Assembly (NCBI RefSeq): GCF_000019165.1
Contig: NC_010337.2
Location: 1,047,001 to 1,111,000 of the forward strand
Reading direction: 5' to 3'
Length of the DNA: 64,000 nt
Source of the DNA: Heliomicrobium modesticaldum Ice1
GTDB taxonomy: Bacteria; Bacillota; Desulfitobacteriia; Heliobacteriales; Heliobacteriaceae
In this document: piece by piece, positions 7,316 through 14,858 of the stretch
Layout of the letters: each line of letters opens with the position of its first letter
Numbering within the stretch: position 1 is the first letter of the stretch
Notes under the pieces: generated by a model
Told to the model about the DNA's origin: nothing
Seen by the model: the letters and a program-made list of their open reading frames with translations, nothing else
Database searches by the model: none
Translations under genes and position numbers: made by a program

Positions 7316-9199
7316 GTGCGCCCGGCATGGGCGTTGTCTCTAGGGTGGAAGTCCCGAACGCCGAAGGTGGCAGTAGGCGTTAGCTTAAGGCAAGGGTGTC
7401 CGCCGCGAGGCGGAATCTGAAGGAAGCCAGCGGCAAACCTCCGGCCCGAGGACCACGAACCCCAGGTGAGGCTAGCGGCAGTTGGATGAGCTTGCCGAAC
7501 AAAGCGAAGTCCTTGTCACCGAAGGCTGCCGAGAGTAAATGGGGCGGGTAGATGGAGGGAAAGGCAACGTTCTTACCCGGGGAGGCCTGCCGGGGGACCA
7601 AGTAACTTGGGAAACCACGCCGAAAGGCGTGGCTGAACCGGCAGGAGTCAGCAGAGGTCATAGTAGGCTGGCCCGACGTCCGGCCAGATGAAGGACCGAA
7701 CATGATGGAAGGGGAAGCGACGATGCGTTCGCGTGACGCGCAGAGACAGCCGAATATCCCGAAAGGGAACTGCCAACGGGAGGAAGCGGTGAATCCGCAG
7801 GGGACCGGTGGAGTGCCGAGCGCGTTACCGGCACAAGAAGCGAAGCAACCCCGCGAAGAGACGTATGACCTGATGGAGAAAGTCGTCGAACGAGGGAACA
7901 TGACGGAAGCGTATAAGCGAGTCATGGCCAACAAAGGCGCGGCCGGAATCGACGGTATGGGGCTAGAATCCCTGCGCCCGTACCTAAAAGAGGAATGGTC
8001 GCGCATTAAACAGGAATTGTTGGAGGGGACCTATCGACCGCAACCGGTCCGGCGGGTTGAAATTCCCAAACCCCAAGGCGGAACACGGAAGCTGGGCATT
8101 CCCACTGTCGTCGATCGACTGATCCAACAGGCCCTGAACCAGATCCTGATGCCGATCTTCGACCCTGACTTTTCCACGAACAGCTACGGATTTCGTCCGG
8201 GAAAGAGTGCGCACCAAGCGGTGAAGAAAGCGAAGGAATACATCGCCGACGGCTACCGATGGGTGGTTGACATGGACCTGGCCCAGTTCTTTGATCGCGT
8301 CAATCACGACATTCTCATGGCGCGCGTAGCGCGCAAGGTGAAGGACAAACGAATCTTGAAGTTGATCCGAGAATACCTCAAGGCCGGGGTCATGCTCAAC
8401 GGGATTCGTGTGAAGAGCGAGGAAGGAACACCCCAGGGAGGTCCACTCAGCCCTTTGCTGGCGAACATCATCCTGGATGATTTGGATAAGGCACTGGAAA
8501 GCCGGGGACATCGCTTCTGCCGGTACGCCGACGACTGTAACGTCTACGTCCGCAGTCGACGGGCAGGGCAACGAGTGATGGAGGGTATGGCAAAGTTTCT
8601 GGAGGGGCGGTTAAAACTGCAGGTCAACTGGGAGAAAAGCGCAGTCGACCGACCCTGGAACCGAAAGTTTCTGGGGTTTTCATTTACGTGGCATAAGGCA
8701 GCAAAGATTCGGCTCGCCCCCCAAACGGTGAAACGGGTGAAAGAGAAGATCCGCCAGTTCACTGGGCGGAACCGAAGCATTGCGATGGAGGACCGACTGG
8801 TCACCCTCAACCAATACCTGAAAGGCTGGATGGGCTACTTTCGACTCATTGACACGCCAAGCGTACTTAAAGAGTTGGATGAGTGGCTTCGCCGACGACT
8901 GCGGATGTGCCTGCTCAAGCAATGGAAGCGCCCGAAGACACGAAGACGAAACTTAGTGGCGTTGGGGATCCCGGAGGAATGGGCATGCAACATCAGCGGC
9001 TCACGAAAAGGATATTGGCGTCTGTCCTTGACCCCGCAAATGAATAAAGCCCTTGGCCTCGCCTACTGGCGGGAACAGGGCTTAGTCAGTTTAGTCGAAA
9101 CATACCAATCTCATCGTCAACCAGCATGAACCGCCGTATACCGAACGGTACGTACGGTGGTGTGAGAGGACGGGGGTTAATCACCCCCTCCTACTCGAT
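7316..9199 (+). mobile_element. Group II intron, copy 1 (class C type)
   Basis: The 1884-bp element begins GTGCGCCCGG, fitting the GUGYG start of group II introns, and ends CTACTCGAT (final AY). Domain V lies at about 9127-9165 (ACCGCCGTATACC paired with GGTACGTACGGTGGT around GAAC), and domain VI at 9166-9199, with a GGGGG/CCCCC stem and a bulged A in CCTACTC as branch-point candidate. The encoded maturase lacks an HNH nuclease and the element sits next to a terminator hairpin, both features of class C introns. The structured part 7316-7701 before the reverse transcriptase gene is ribozyme domains I-IV. A second copy follows with no base between them. Confidence 0.92.
7702..9129 (+). CDS. 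ltrA: Group II intron reverse transcriptase/maturase, copy 1
   Basis: A 475-residue intron-encoded protein that helps the intron splice and copies it into DNA. After an N-terminal tail of about 50 residues come the reverse transcriptase blocks: NKGAAGIDGM, YGFRPGKSAHQA, VVDMDLAQFFDRVNHD, GTPQGGPLSPLLANI and the catalytic RYADDCNVYV. The maturase X domain follows (LNQYLKGWMGYFRLIDT), then a short basic C terminus (RRRLRMCLLKQWKRPKTRRR). No HNH endonuclease domain is present. The first ATG (7702) and the ATG at 7726, with GGGGAAG upstream, are both possible starts. It differs from copy 2 at four residues: S for I after FRPGK, N for S in TGRNRS, V for D in RLVTL and S for A in WRLSL. Confidence 0.95.
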   Translation: MMEGEATMRSRDAQRQPNIPKGNCQREEAVNPQGTGGVPSALPAQEAKQPREETYDLMEKVVERGNMTEAYKRVMANKGAAGIDGMGLESLRPYLKEEWSRIKQELLEGTYRPQPVRRVEIPKPQGGTRKLGIPTVVDRLIQQALNQILMPIFDPDFSTNSYGFRPGKSAHQAVKKAKEYIADGYRWVVDMDLAQFFDRVNHDILMARVARKVKDKRILKLIREYLKAGVMLNGIRVKSEEGTPQGGPLSPLLANIILDDLDKALESRGHRFCRYADDCNVYVRSRRAGQRVMEGMAKFLEGRLKLQVNWEKSAVDRPWNRKFLGFSFTWHKAAKIRLAPQTVKRVKEKIRQFTGRNRSIAMEDRLVTLNQYLKGWMGYFRLIDTPSVLKELDEWLRRRLRMCLLKQWKRPKTRRRNLVALGIPEEWACNISGSRKGYWRLSLTPQMNKALGLAYWREQGLVSLVETYQSHRQPA

Positions 9200-11084
9200 G
9201 TGCGCCCGGCATGGGCGTTGTCTCTAGGGTGGAAGTCCCGAACGCCGAAGGTGGCAGTAGGCGTTAGCTTAAGGCAAGGGTGTCCGCCGCGAGGCGGAAT
9301 CTGAAGGAAGCCAGCGGCAAACCTCCGGCCCGAGGACCACGAACCCCAGGTGAGGCTAGCGGCAGTTGGATGAGCTTGCCGAACAAAGCGAAGTCCTTGT
9401 CACCGAAGGCTGCCGAGAGTAAATGGGGCGGGTAGATGGAGGGAAAGGCAACGTTCTTACCCCGGGGAGGCCTGCCGGGGGACCAAGTAACTTGGGAAAC
9501 CACGCCGAAAGGCGTGGCTGAACCGGCAGGAGTCAGCAGAGGTCATAGTAGGCTGGCCCGACGTCCGGCCAGATGAAGGACCGAACATGATGGAAGGGGA
9601 AGCGACGATGCGTTCGCGTGACGCGCAGAGACAGCCGAATATCCCGAAAGGGAACTGCCAACGGGAGGAAGCGGTGAATCCGCAGGGGACCGGTGGAGTG
9701 CCGAGCGCGTTACCGGCACAAGAAGCGAAGCAACCCCGCGAAGAGACGTATGACCTGATGGAGAAAGTCGTCGAACGAGGGAACATGACGGAAGCGTATA
9801 AGCGAGTCATGGCCAACAAAGGCGCGGCCGGAATCGACGGTATGGGGCTAGAATCCCTGCGCCCGTACCTAAAAGAGGAATGGTCGCGCATTAAACAGGA
9901 ATTGTTGGAGGGGACCTATCGACCGCAACCGGTCCGGCGGGTTGAAATTCCCAAACCCCAAGGCGGAACACGGAAGCTGGGCATTCCCACTGTCGTCGAT
10001 CGACTGATCCAACAGGCCCTGAACCAGATCCTGATGCCGATCTTCGACCCTGACTTTTCCACGAACAGCTACGGATTTCGTCCGGGAAAGATTGCGCACC
10101 AAGCGGTGAAGAAAGCGAAGGAATACATCGCCGACGGCTACCGATGGGTGGTTGACATGGACCTGGCCCAGTTCTTTGATCGCGTCAATCACGACATTCT
10201 CATGGCGCGCGTAGCGCGCAAGGTGAAGGACAAACGAATCTTGAAGTTGATCCGAGAATACCTCAAGGCCGGGGTCATGCTCAACGGGATTCGTGTGAAG
10301 AGCGAGGAAGGAACACCCCAGGGAGGTCCACTCAGCCCTTTGCTGGCGAACATCATCCTGGATGATTTGGATAAGGCACTGGAAAGCCGGGGACATCGCT
10401 TCTGCCGGTACGCCGATGACTGTAACGTCTACGTCCGCAGTCGACGGGCAGGGCAACGAGTGATGGAGGGTATGGCGAAGTTTCTGGAAGGGCGTCTAAA
10501 ACTGCAGGTCAACTGGGAGAAAAGCGCAGTCGACCGACCCTGGAACCGAAAGTTTCTGGGGTTTTCATTTACGTGGCACAAGGCAGCAAAGATTCGGCTC
10601 GCCCCCCAAACGGTGAAACGGGTGAAAGAGAAGATTCGCCAGTTCACTGGGCGGAGTCGAAGCATCGCGATGGAGGACCGACTGGACACCCTCAACCAAT
10701 ACCTGAAAGGCTGGATGGGCTACTTTCGACTCATTGATACGCCAAGCGTACTTAAAGAGCTGGATGAGTGGCTTCGCCGACGACTGCGGATGTGCTTGCT
10801 CAAGCAATGGAAGCGCCCGAAGACACGAAGACGAAACTTAGTGGCGTTGGGCATTCCGGAGGAATGGGCATGCAACATCAGCGGCTCACGAAAAGGATAT
10901 TGGCGTCTGGCCTTGACCCCGCAAATGAATAAAGCCCTTGGCCTCGCCTACTGGCGGGAACAGGGCTTAGTCAGTTTAGTCGAAACATACCAATCTCATC
11001 GTCAACCAGCATGAACCGCCGTATACCGAACGGTACGTACGGTGGTGTGAGAGGACGGGGGTTAATCACCCCCTCCTACTCGAT
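9200..11084 (+). mobile_element. Group II intron, copy 2, directly abutting copy 1
   Basis: Starts with the same GTGCGCCCGG at the base after copy 1 ends and finishes with CTACTCGAT at 11084, followed by chromosomal CTTTCTTACAC. Its 1885 bases differ from copy 1 by about twenty substitutions and one inserted C in a C/G run near 9460. The most economical history is that copy 2 arrived first beside the terminator hairpin, and copy 1 later entered the same hairpin-proximal site, which the first insertion had left intact on its 5' side. Confidence 0.92.
9587..11014 (+). CDS. ltrA: Group II intron reverse transcriptase/maturase, copy 2
   Basis: 475 residues, same architecture as copy 1: N-terminal tail, reverse transcriptase blocks with intact RYADDCNVYV, X domain and a short basic C terminus without nuclease. 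The reading frame is complete, so this copy also looks able to make protein. It carries I, S, D and A at the four positions where copy 1 has S, N, V and S. The silent and replacement changes lie mainly in the second half of the gene. Confidence 0.95.
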   Translation: MMEGEATMRSRDAQRQPNIPKGNCQREEAVNPQGTGGVPSALPAQEAKQPREETYDLMEKVVERGNMTEAYKRVMANKGAAGIDGMGLESLRPYLKEEWSRIKQELLEGTYRPQPVRRVEIPKPQGGTRKLGIPTVVDRLIQQALNQILMPIFDPDFSTNSYGFRPGKIAHQAVKKAKEYIADGYRWVVDMDLAQFFDRVNHDILMARVARKVKDKRILKLIREYLKAGVMLNGIRVKSEEGTPQGGPLSPLLANIILDDLDKALESRGHRFCRYADDCNVYVRSRRAGQRVMEGMAKFLEGRLKLQVNWEKSAVDRPWNRKFLGFSFTWHKAAKIRLAPQTVKRVKEKIRQFTGRSRSIAMEDRLDTLNQYLKGWMGYFRLIDTPSVLKELDEWLRRRLRMCLLKQWKRPKTRRRNLVALGIPEEWACNISGSRKGYWRLALTPQMNKALGLAYWREQGLVSLVETYQSHRQPA

Positions 11085-11135
11085 CTTTCTTACACTACCT
11101 GGTTTTATGCTGTTTATGTCGGCGAATGCGTTGAT

Positions 11136-11233
11136 TGGCGGGAGTGGGTAGGAATCGAACCTACCGCGCCCGGGTTGGCCGCGCGCCACGTGGGTTTGAA
11201 GCCCAGGGAGGACACCAGTCCTCATTCACCCCC
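11136..11233 (-). tRNA. selC: Selenocysteine tRNA (anticodon UCA)
   Basis: A 98-base gene read leftward with the hallmarks of bacterial tRNA-Sec: a long acceptor stem starting GGGGGTGA and ending ACTCCCG with encoded CCA, a six-pair D stem (GAGGAC/GTCCTC around TGGT), anticodon loop CTTCAAA containing TCA, a long GC-rich variable arm, and T arm GTAGG-TTCGATT-CCTAC. The top pair of the anticodon stem is C-C and the eighth acceptor pair A-C, minor irregularities. It charges with serine, is converted to selenocysteine, and is delivered to UGA codons by SelB, whose gene lies at 23.5-25.5 kb. An IS element begins 18 bases upstream of the 5' end. Confidence 0.93.
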
Positions 11234-11406
11234 AAAAAACTCTATAACTAACTCAACTTTCGCAGTTGCGAATCTGTTGTTACCTGTGATAAGTTAAAAT
11301 TTTGACAAAAATAAAGCAAAGCATCCTTTCTATCAAGCCCCCTAATTGAATTTGAGCAAAGACCCCCTAGTGGGCTACAATGAGAACACATGGAGGGGTC
11401 AAGAAC

Positions 11407-11733
11407 ATGAGACGAAATCGATACCCAAAAGAACTGAAGGAACAGCTGATCCAAGAAGCCATGGAAGCGGGAAATGCAACACAAGTGGCCCGCCGACATG
11501 GGATCGATCCGAAACGGCTGTATTACTGGATTCGAGAATCACAGCACAAGGGCTTCCAAGAAGCACCGGCGGACGCAAAACAAATTGCTCCGTATGTGCC
11601 GTCCGCACAAGAATTTAAGCGATTGGAATCCGAAAACATAGCACTGAAAAAGCTACTCGGCGAAAAGACATTAGAAATCCAAATATTGCAAGATTTGATA
11701 AAAAAGAAGAACCCGAGCTATCGGAAAAATTAG
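11407..11733 (+). CDS. IS3-family transposase OrfA (helix-turn-helix)
   Basis: DNA-binding half of the IS3-type transposase, 108 residues. The helix-turn-helix is at about residues 8-45 (QEAMEAGNATQVARRHGI then RLYYWIRES), followed by a leucine-zipper-like segment FKRLESENIALKKLLGEKT. I chose the ATG at 11407, preceded by GGAGGGG; the frame is open 27 bases further upstream. The gene ends just after the slippery heptamer A AAA AAG at 11700-11706, where a -1 shift would join it to OrfB. Confidence 0.92.
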   Translation: MRRNRYPKELKEQLIQEAMEAGNATQVARRHGIDPKRLYYWIRESQHKGFQEAPADAKQIAPYVPSAQEFKRLESENIALKKLLGEKTLEIQILQDLIKKKNPSYRKN

Positions 11734-11760
11734 AAGTTGCCGATGAATGGGTAGCTCGGG
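11700..11760 (+). promoter_or_regulatory. Programmed -1 frameshift signal of the IS3-type transposase
   Basis: A AAA AAG at 11700-11706 is in the correct phase for OrfA (codons AAA, AAG). Nine-base arms CCCGAGCTA (11712-11720) and TAGCTCGGG (11752-11760) are perfectly complementary and can form a stimulatory stem starting five bases after the slip. OrfB is in the -1 frame. Heptamer plus downstream stem is the standard IS3-family arrangement for making the OrfAB fusion transposase. Confidence 0.85.
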
Positions 11761-11783
11761 AGGAAGCCAGCAATGCCTTTATC

Positions 11784-12668
11784 TTGCGTGTCATCGGCAT
11801 TCACGAAGCCACCTACTACGCTCGGCGCCAACGTCTACAGAGAGAACCGAAAGAGCGCACAAACAATGGCGGACGGCCGCAACCAGGGTATTCATGGACA
11901 CAAGACGGAAAGCGAATCAGCGATGAACAAATTAAGGAATACCTAATGGAACTCATCGCTGGCGAAGAAAGCATCTACGGATATCGAAAGCTGGGAATCT
12001 GCCTTCATAAACAGCATCAGTTGATCATCAACCATAAAAAAACCTATCGACTATGCAAAGAGTTAGACATCCTATCGCCACAACGCCAGATCAAGGCCAA
12101 ACATCCGCGCCGGATGGCGCGCAACCGAATCATTACCGCCTCCAACGAACTCTGGGAGATGGACATCAAATACGGCTACATCGCCGGTGAAGATCGCTTC
12201 TTCTATCTCATGTCGCTCATCGATGTCTATGATCGCTCTATTGTAGATTACCACATCGGGTTAAATTGTGAAGGTGCTGACGCAGCCAATACGCTGAAAC
12301 GGGCGTTGTGGAAACGAAACTGCTTTGAAAAAGAAAAGAAGCCAATTGTGCGAACCGACAATGGATCGCAGTTTATCAGCCGTGTGTTTGAGGAAACGTG
12401 CGAACAATACCAGGTTGAACACGAACGAATTCCCCCAAAGACGCCGAACAAAAACGCCCATATCGAATCGTTTCATGCAAATCTGGAACGCGAGTGCTAC
12501 ATCAAGCATACCTTTGAATCCTACCAAGACGCCTACCAAGTGGTTGGAGAATACATTGACTTTTATAACCAGAGGCGAATCCATGGCAGCCTCTACAATA
12601 TGTCCCCTGCGGAGTTTTGTCGACAGCTGGCGGATGGGAACGTACCCGCTTTTATTGTCACACTGTAG
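11784..12668 (+). CDS. IS3-family transposase OrfB (DDE integrase domain)
   Basis: Catalytic half of the transposase, 294 residues from the first ATG; made mainly as an OrfAB fusion after frameshifting. The HTH_21-like region (YGYRKLGICL) is followed by the retroviral-integrase core with DDE residues in WEMDIKYGY, VRTDNGSQF and NKNAHIESFHANLEREC. It ends with the typical YNQRRIHGSLYNMSPAEF. All catalytic residues are present and there is no internal stop, so the element looks intact. Confidence 0.93.
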   Translation: MRVIGIHEATYYARRQRLQREPKERTNNGGRPQPGYSWTQDGKRISDEQIKEYLMELIAGEESIYGYRKLGICLHKQHQLIINHKKTYRLCKELDILSPQRQIKAKHPRRMARNRIITASNELWEMDIKYGYIAGEDRFFYLMSLIDVYDRSIVDYHIGLNCEGADAANTLKRALWKRNCFEKEKKPIVRTDNGSQFISRVFEETCEQYQVEHERIPPKTPNKNAHIESFHANLERECYIKHTFESYQDAYQVVGEYIDFYNQRRIHGSLYNMSPAEFCRQLADGNVPAFIVTL

Positions 12669-12699
12669 CATAGGTGCCGCACTATAGACCAGGCAGGCT

Positions 12700-12840
12700 A
12701 AAGCGCAAAGCCCGACGTCAACCGCCTAATTGACGTTCCCTATACAGGCCGACGTCTGTCAAGGGACGCCGAAGGCGTGGCGAAGCCCTTGCCCTTGATA
12801 GACGTTGGTCTGTATAGGACCCTGTAAGAGGCGGTGACGG
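12700..12840 (+). ncRNA. Large structured hairpin/pseudoknot region in the IS3-type element tail
   Basis: 27-base arms at 12739-12765 and 12792-12818 pair along their full length; the only three non-Watson-Crick positions are all G-U in plus-strand RNA. The 26-base loop holds a small ACGCC-GAA-GGCGT stem. Just upstream GACGTCAA (12714-12721) pairs with TTGACGTT (12730-12737), and the loop of that hairpin (ACCGCCT, 12721-12727) can pair with AGGCGGT (12829-12835), a possible pseudoknot closing the whole fold. It lies between the transposase stop and the right end of the element. No known RNA family is recognised. Confidence 0.55.
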
Positions 12841-12994
12841 CAGCCCCCCGAATTAGCGCAATCGTCAATTTTGTGAGACTCTACGAAAAACAGCGAATAA
12901 GGGGTCTACGCTCTAGAATTAGGGGGTTGAACCGCTTTTCTCTGGCATAATGAGGTCACCACACCAAAATTATGAGAAAGGAAAGGTGCTTAGC

Positions 12995-14362
12995 TTGACC
13001 TCTAGTGTACCAGTTATCGGAGAAGAAAAGCAACAGGTATCAAGAATAACCCGCTTCATCCAACGTTTTGGAGTTATCGGTTTGTTACAAAAAGCCGGAA
13101 TTACTAAAACAAAAGGTTTTTCCGTGGAATGCGTTATAGATTTTCTCTTAACGTTGGTATTTATTCACAAAAACCTGTACCGGACCATGGTAGCACAAAA
13201 CAATATTCCTCCTTTTGCGAAAGACACAGCCTATCGTTTACTCAATGACCCGCGGTGGGAGTGGATCGGTTTTCTTTTGACGTTAGGGGCAACTATAACC
13301 GCATGGTTTAAAACGTTAACGTCTGAGCAACGAGTGAAAGCCATCATCTTTGACGACAGCGCCTACGTTCGAGATCGTAGCAAAAAAGTGGAACTGCTTG
13401 CGCGAGTCAAGGACCATGTGACAGGTCGTTATTTTAAGGGTTTTCGAATGTTAACGGCAGGGTGGACCGATGGTGCTTCCTTCGTTCCATTATCCTTTGC
13501 CCTGTTAAGTTCTTCGAGGGAGAAAAATCGACTGTATGAGCAAGGACCGGACGTCCCCAAAGGCTCACACGGTGAAACACGTCGGAAACAAGCGATTCAA
13601 CCGGCCACTGCAGTAATGCTGGAAATGTTTCAGCAAATTCTTACCCAAGTTCAGGACTTTCAGTATGTCCTTTTTGATAGTTGGTTTAGCTGGCCCGATG
13701 TGATTAAAGGCATTTGTCAGCATCAACGGCACGTAATCTGCATGTTAAAAGACATGCCTCATATCGTATACGGTTATGAAGGTAAGGAGTATCGTCTATC
13801 CGACTTGTATCAAGCGATCGGTCGGCAAACCCGAAATAAAGCATACATTTCATCCGTACTTGTCTCCTATTATGGATTACCGGCTCGTGTGGTATTTGTC
13901 CGAAACCGAAACGGCGGAAAACGGGAATGGTTGGCCCTTCTCACTACAGATACAGCGATTTCCGAAGAAGAAGTCATCCGAGTTTACGGACTCCGATGGG
14001 ACATTGAAGTCTTTTTCAAGGCGTGTAAGTCTTTTTTGGGTCTCGCAAAAGAATGTCAATCTCGAACCTATGACGCGATGGTGGCTCATACCGCGATGGT
14101 TTTCCTGCGTCATATGCTCCTCACTGTGGAAAACCGTGAACAGAACGATAGTCGTGCTCATGGCGAACTATTCTACCTGTACTGTGATGAAGTCGCCGAT
14201 CTGGAATTTTCACGTGCGTTTTTTATGATCATTGACTTGCTTACCCAGACGCTTAGAGAAAATCTCTTTCTTTCTGACGCCGTTATAGGTCAATTAATTG
14301 ATTCGTTTATGGATAAATTACCCTTATCGTTAAAAAATAGGTTATGCATTCGGGCCGCATGA
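12995..14362 (+). CDS. IS4-type transposase (DDE, YREK motif)
   Basis: Transposase of the outer element, about 455 residues. IFDDSAYVRDRSKK holds the first catalytic Asp, VLFDSWFSWPDVI the second, and YGLRWDIEVFFKACK fits the Y-(2)-R-(3)-E-(6)-K signature of the IS4 family with the catalytic Glu. I prefer the TTG at 12995, which follows GGAAAGGTG; an in-frame ATG at 12950 would add 15 residues but lacks a ribosome site. The nested IS3-type element ends about 20 bases before that ATG, so the native promoter of this gene has probably been separated from it. Confidence 0.9.
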   Translation: MTSSVPVIGEEKQQVSRITRFIQRFGVIGLLQKAGITKTKGFSVECVIDFLLTLVFIHKNLYRTMVAQNNIPPFAKDTAYRLLNDPRWEWIGFLLTLGATITAWFKTLTSEQRVKAIIFDDSAYVRDRSKKVELLARVKDHVTGRYFKGFRMLTAGWTDGASFVPLSFALLSSSREKNRLYEQGPDVPKGSHGETRRKQAIQPATAVMLEMFQQILTQVQDFQYVLFDSWFSWPDVIKGICQHQRHVICMLKDMPHIVYGYEGKEYRLSDLYQAIGRQTRNKAYISSVLVSYYGLPARVVFVRNRNGGKREWLALLTTDTAISEEEVIRVYGLRWDIEVFFKACKSFLGLAKECQSRTYDAMVAHTAMVFLRHMLLTVENREQNDSRAHGELFYLYCDEVADLEFSRAFFMIIDLLTQTLRENLFLSDAVIGQLIDSFMDKLPLSLKNRLCIRAA

Positions 14363-14394
14363 TTTTTCACTTTTGTCAACTGCGAAAGTTGAGT

Positions 14395-14858
14395 AACTAA
14401 AAATACTAAGTTTCTTCTTCTTATTATAACACTACTAAAAAAAATATAGCTGTTATCTTAAAACACAAAAGAAGGAATCGCTATTATCCTTCTTTTGTGT
14501 TTTAAATTCTTCTTAATATCGCTTATTATTAACTATCCTTTCATAAACTTCGAAACATACAAACCTTGATAAAACCCTGGGTGCAGTAAAATTCTTAAGT
14601 CTCTGTTAAACACAGATCTATCGTTTCTGATTATTGAGTACAGTTCCCGTTCCCTACAGAACCTACGCAATCGAAATAGCACCAAGCAAATGAGCGACCT
14701 CTTACGGTTAACCGATTTAATGGCGATACCAATTCTCTCTTTAAATGTTTAAATTATCCAGTCGACAGTTGCATTTATCCTACGCAAGTTTATGGAAAAA
14801 AACACCTTGTTTATACCAGTGCTTCGATAGGCAATCCCACCCTTTCACCCTTGGTCAG
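14395..14858. other. AT-rich intergenic stretch between two insertion sequences
   Basis: Contains the right target duplication of the IS4-type element (14395-14399), which was contiguous with the tRNA-Sec upstream region before insertion, and a strong hairpin (14460-14503). No open frame with a ribosome site or recognisable protein similarity is seen on either strand. The last 30 bases, from about 14829, may already be the left end of the next transposable element (AGGCAATCCC resembles AGGATTCCCG on the other side). Confidence 0.6.
14460..14503. terminator. 17-bp perfect hairpin with A/T flanks, bidirectional terminator
   Basis: AAAACACAAAAGAAGGA (14460-14476) pairs perfectly with TCCTTCTTTTGTGTTTT (14487-14503) around a 10-base loop. 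The stem base is A4/T4, so it could stop transcripts from either side. The gene it originally served is not evident. Confidence 0.65.

Larger units (their letters stand above)
11334..12930 (+). mobile_element. IS3-type element nested inside the IS4-type element
   Basis: Bounded by imperfect inverted ends: CCCCCTAATT at 11338-11347 and AATTAGGGGG at 12917-12926, with further matching bases inward (TGAGC and AGACCCC blocks) and outward (TCAA/TTGA). It carries orfA and orfB in a -1 frame relation and a 250-base noncoding, highly structured tail. The outermost base and the target duplication could not be fixed by eye, so the ends are accurate to a few bases. Confidence 0.85.
11251..14394 (+). mobile_element. 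IS4-type element with perfect 18-bp ends, interrupted by an IS3-type element
   Basis: Left end ACTCAACTTTCGCAGTTG (11251-11268) is the exact inverse complement of the right end (14377-14394). The flanks AACTA (11246-11250) and AACTA (14395-14399) are a 5-bp target duplication, so both boundaries are set to the base. Its transposase occupies 12995-14362. Nearly 1.6 kb of the left part (about 11334-12930) is a second, IS3-type element inserted ahead of the transposase gene. Without it the element would be about 1.55 kb. Confidence 0.92.

Noticed and set aside
7380-8006. Minus-strand open frames repeated in both introns
   Set aside because: They are antisense to ribozyme domains and the reverse transcriptase gene and occur twice only because the intron does.
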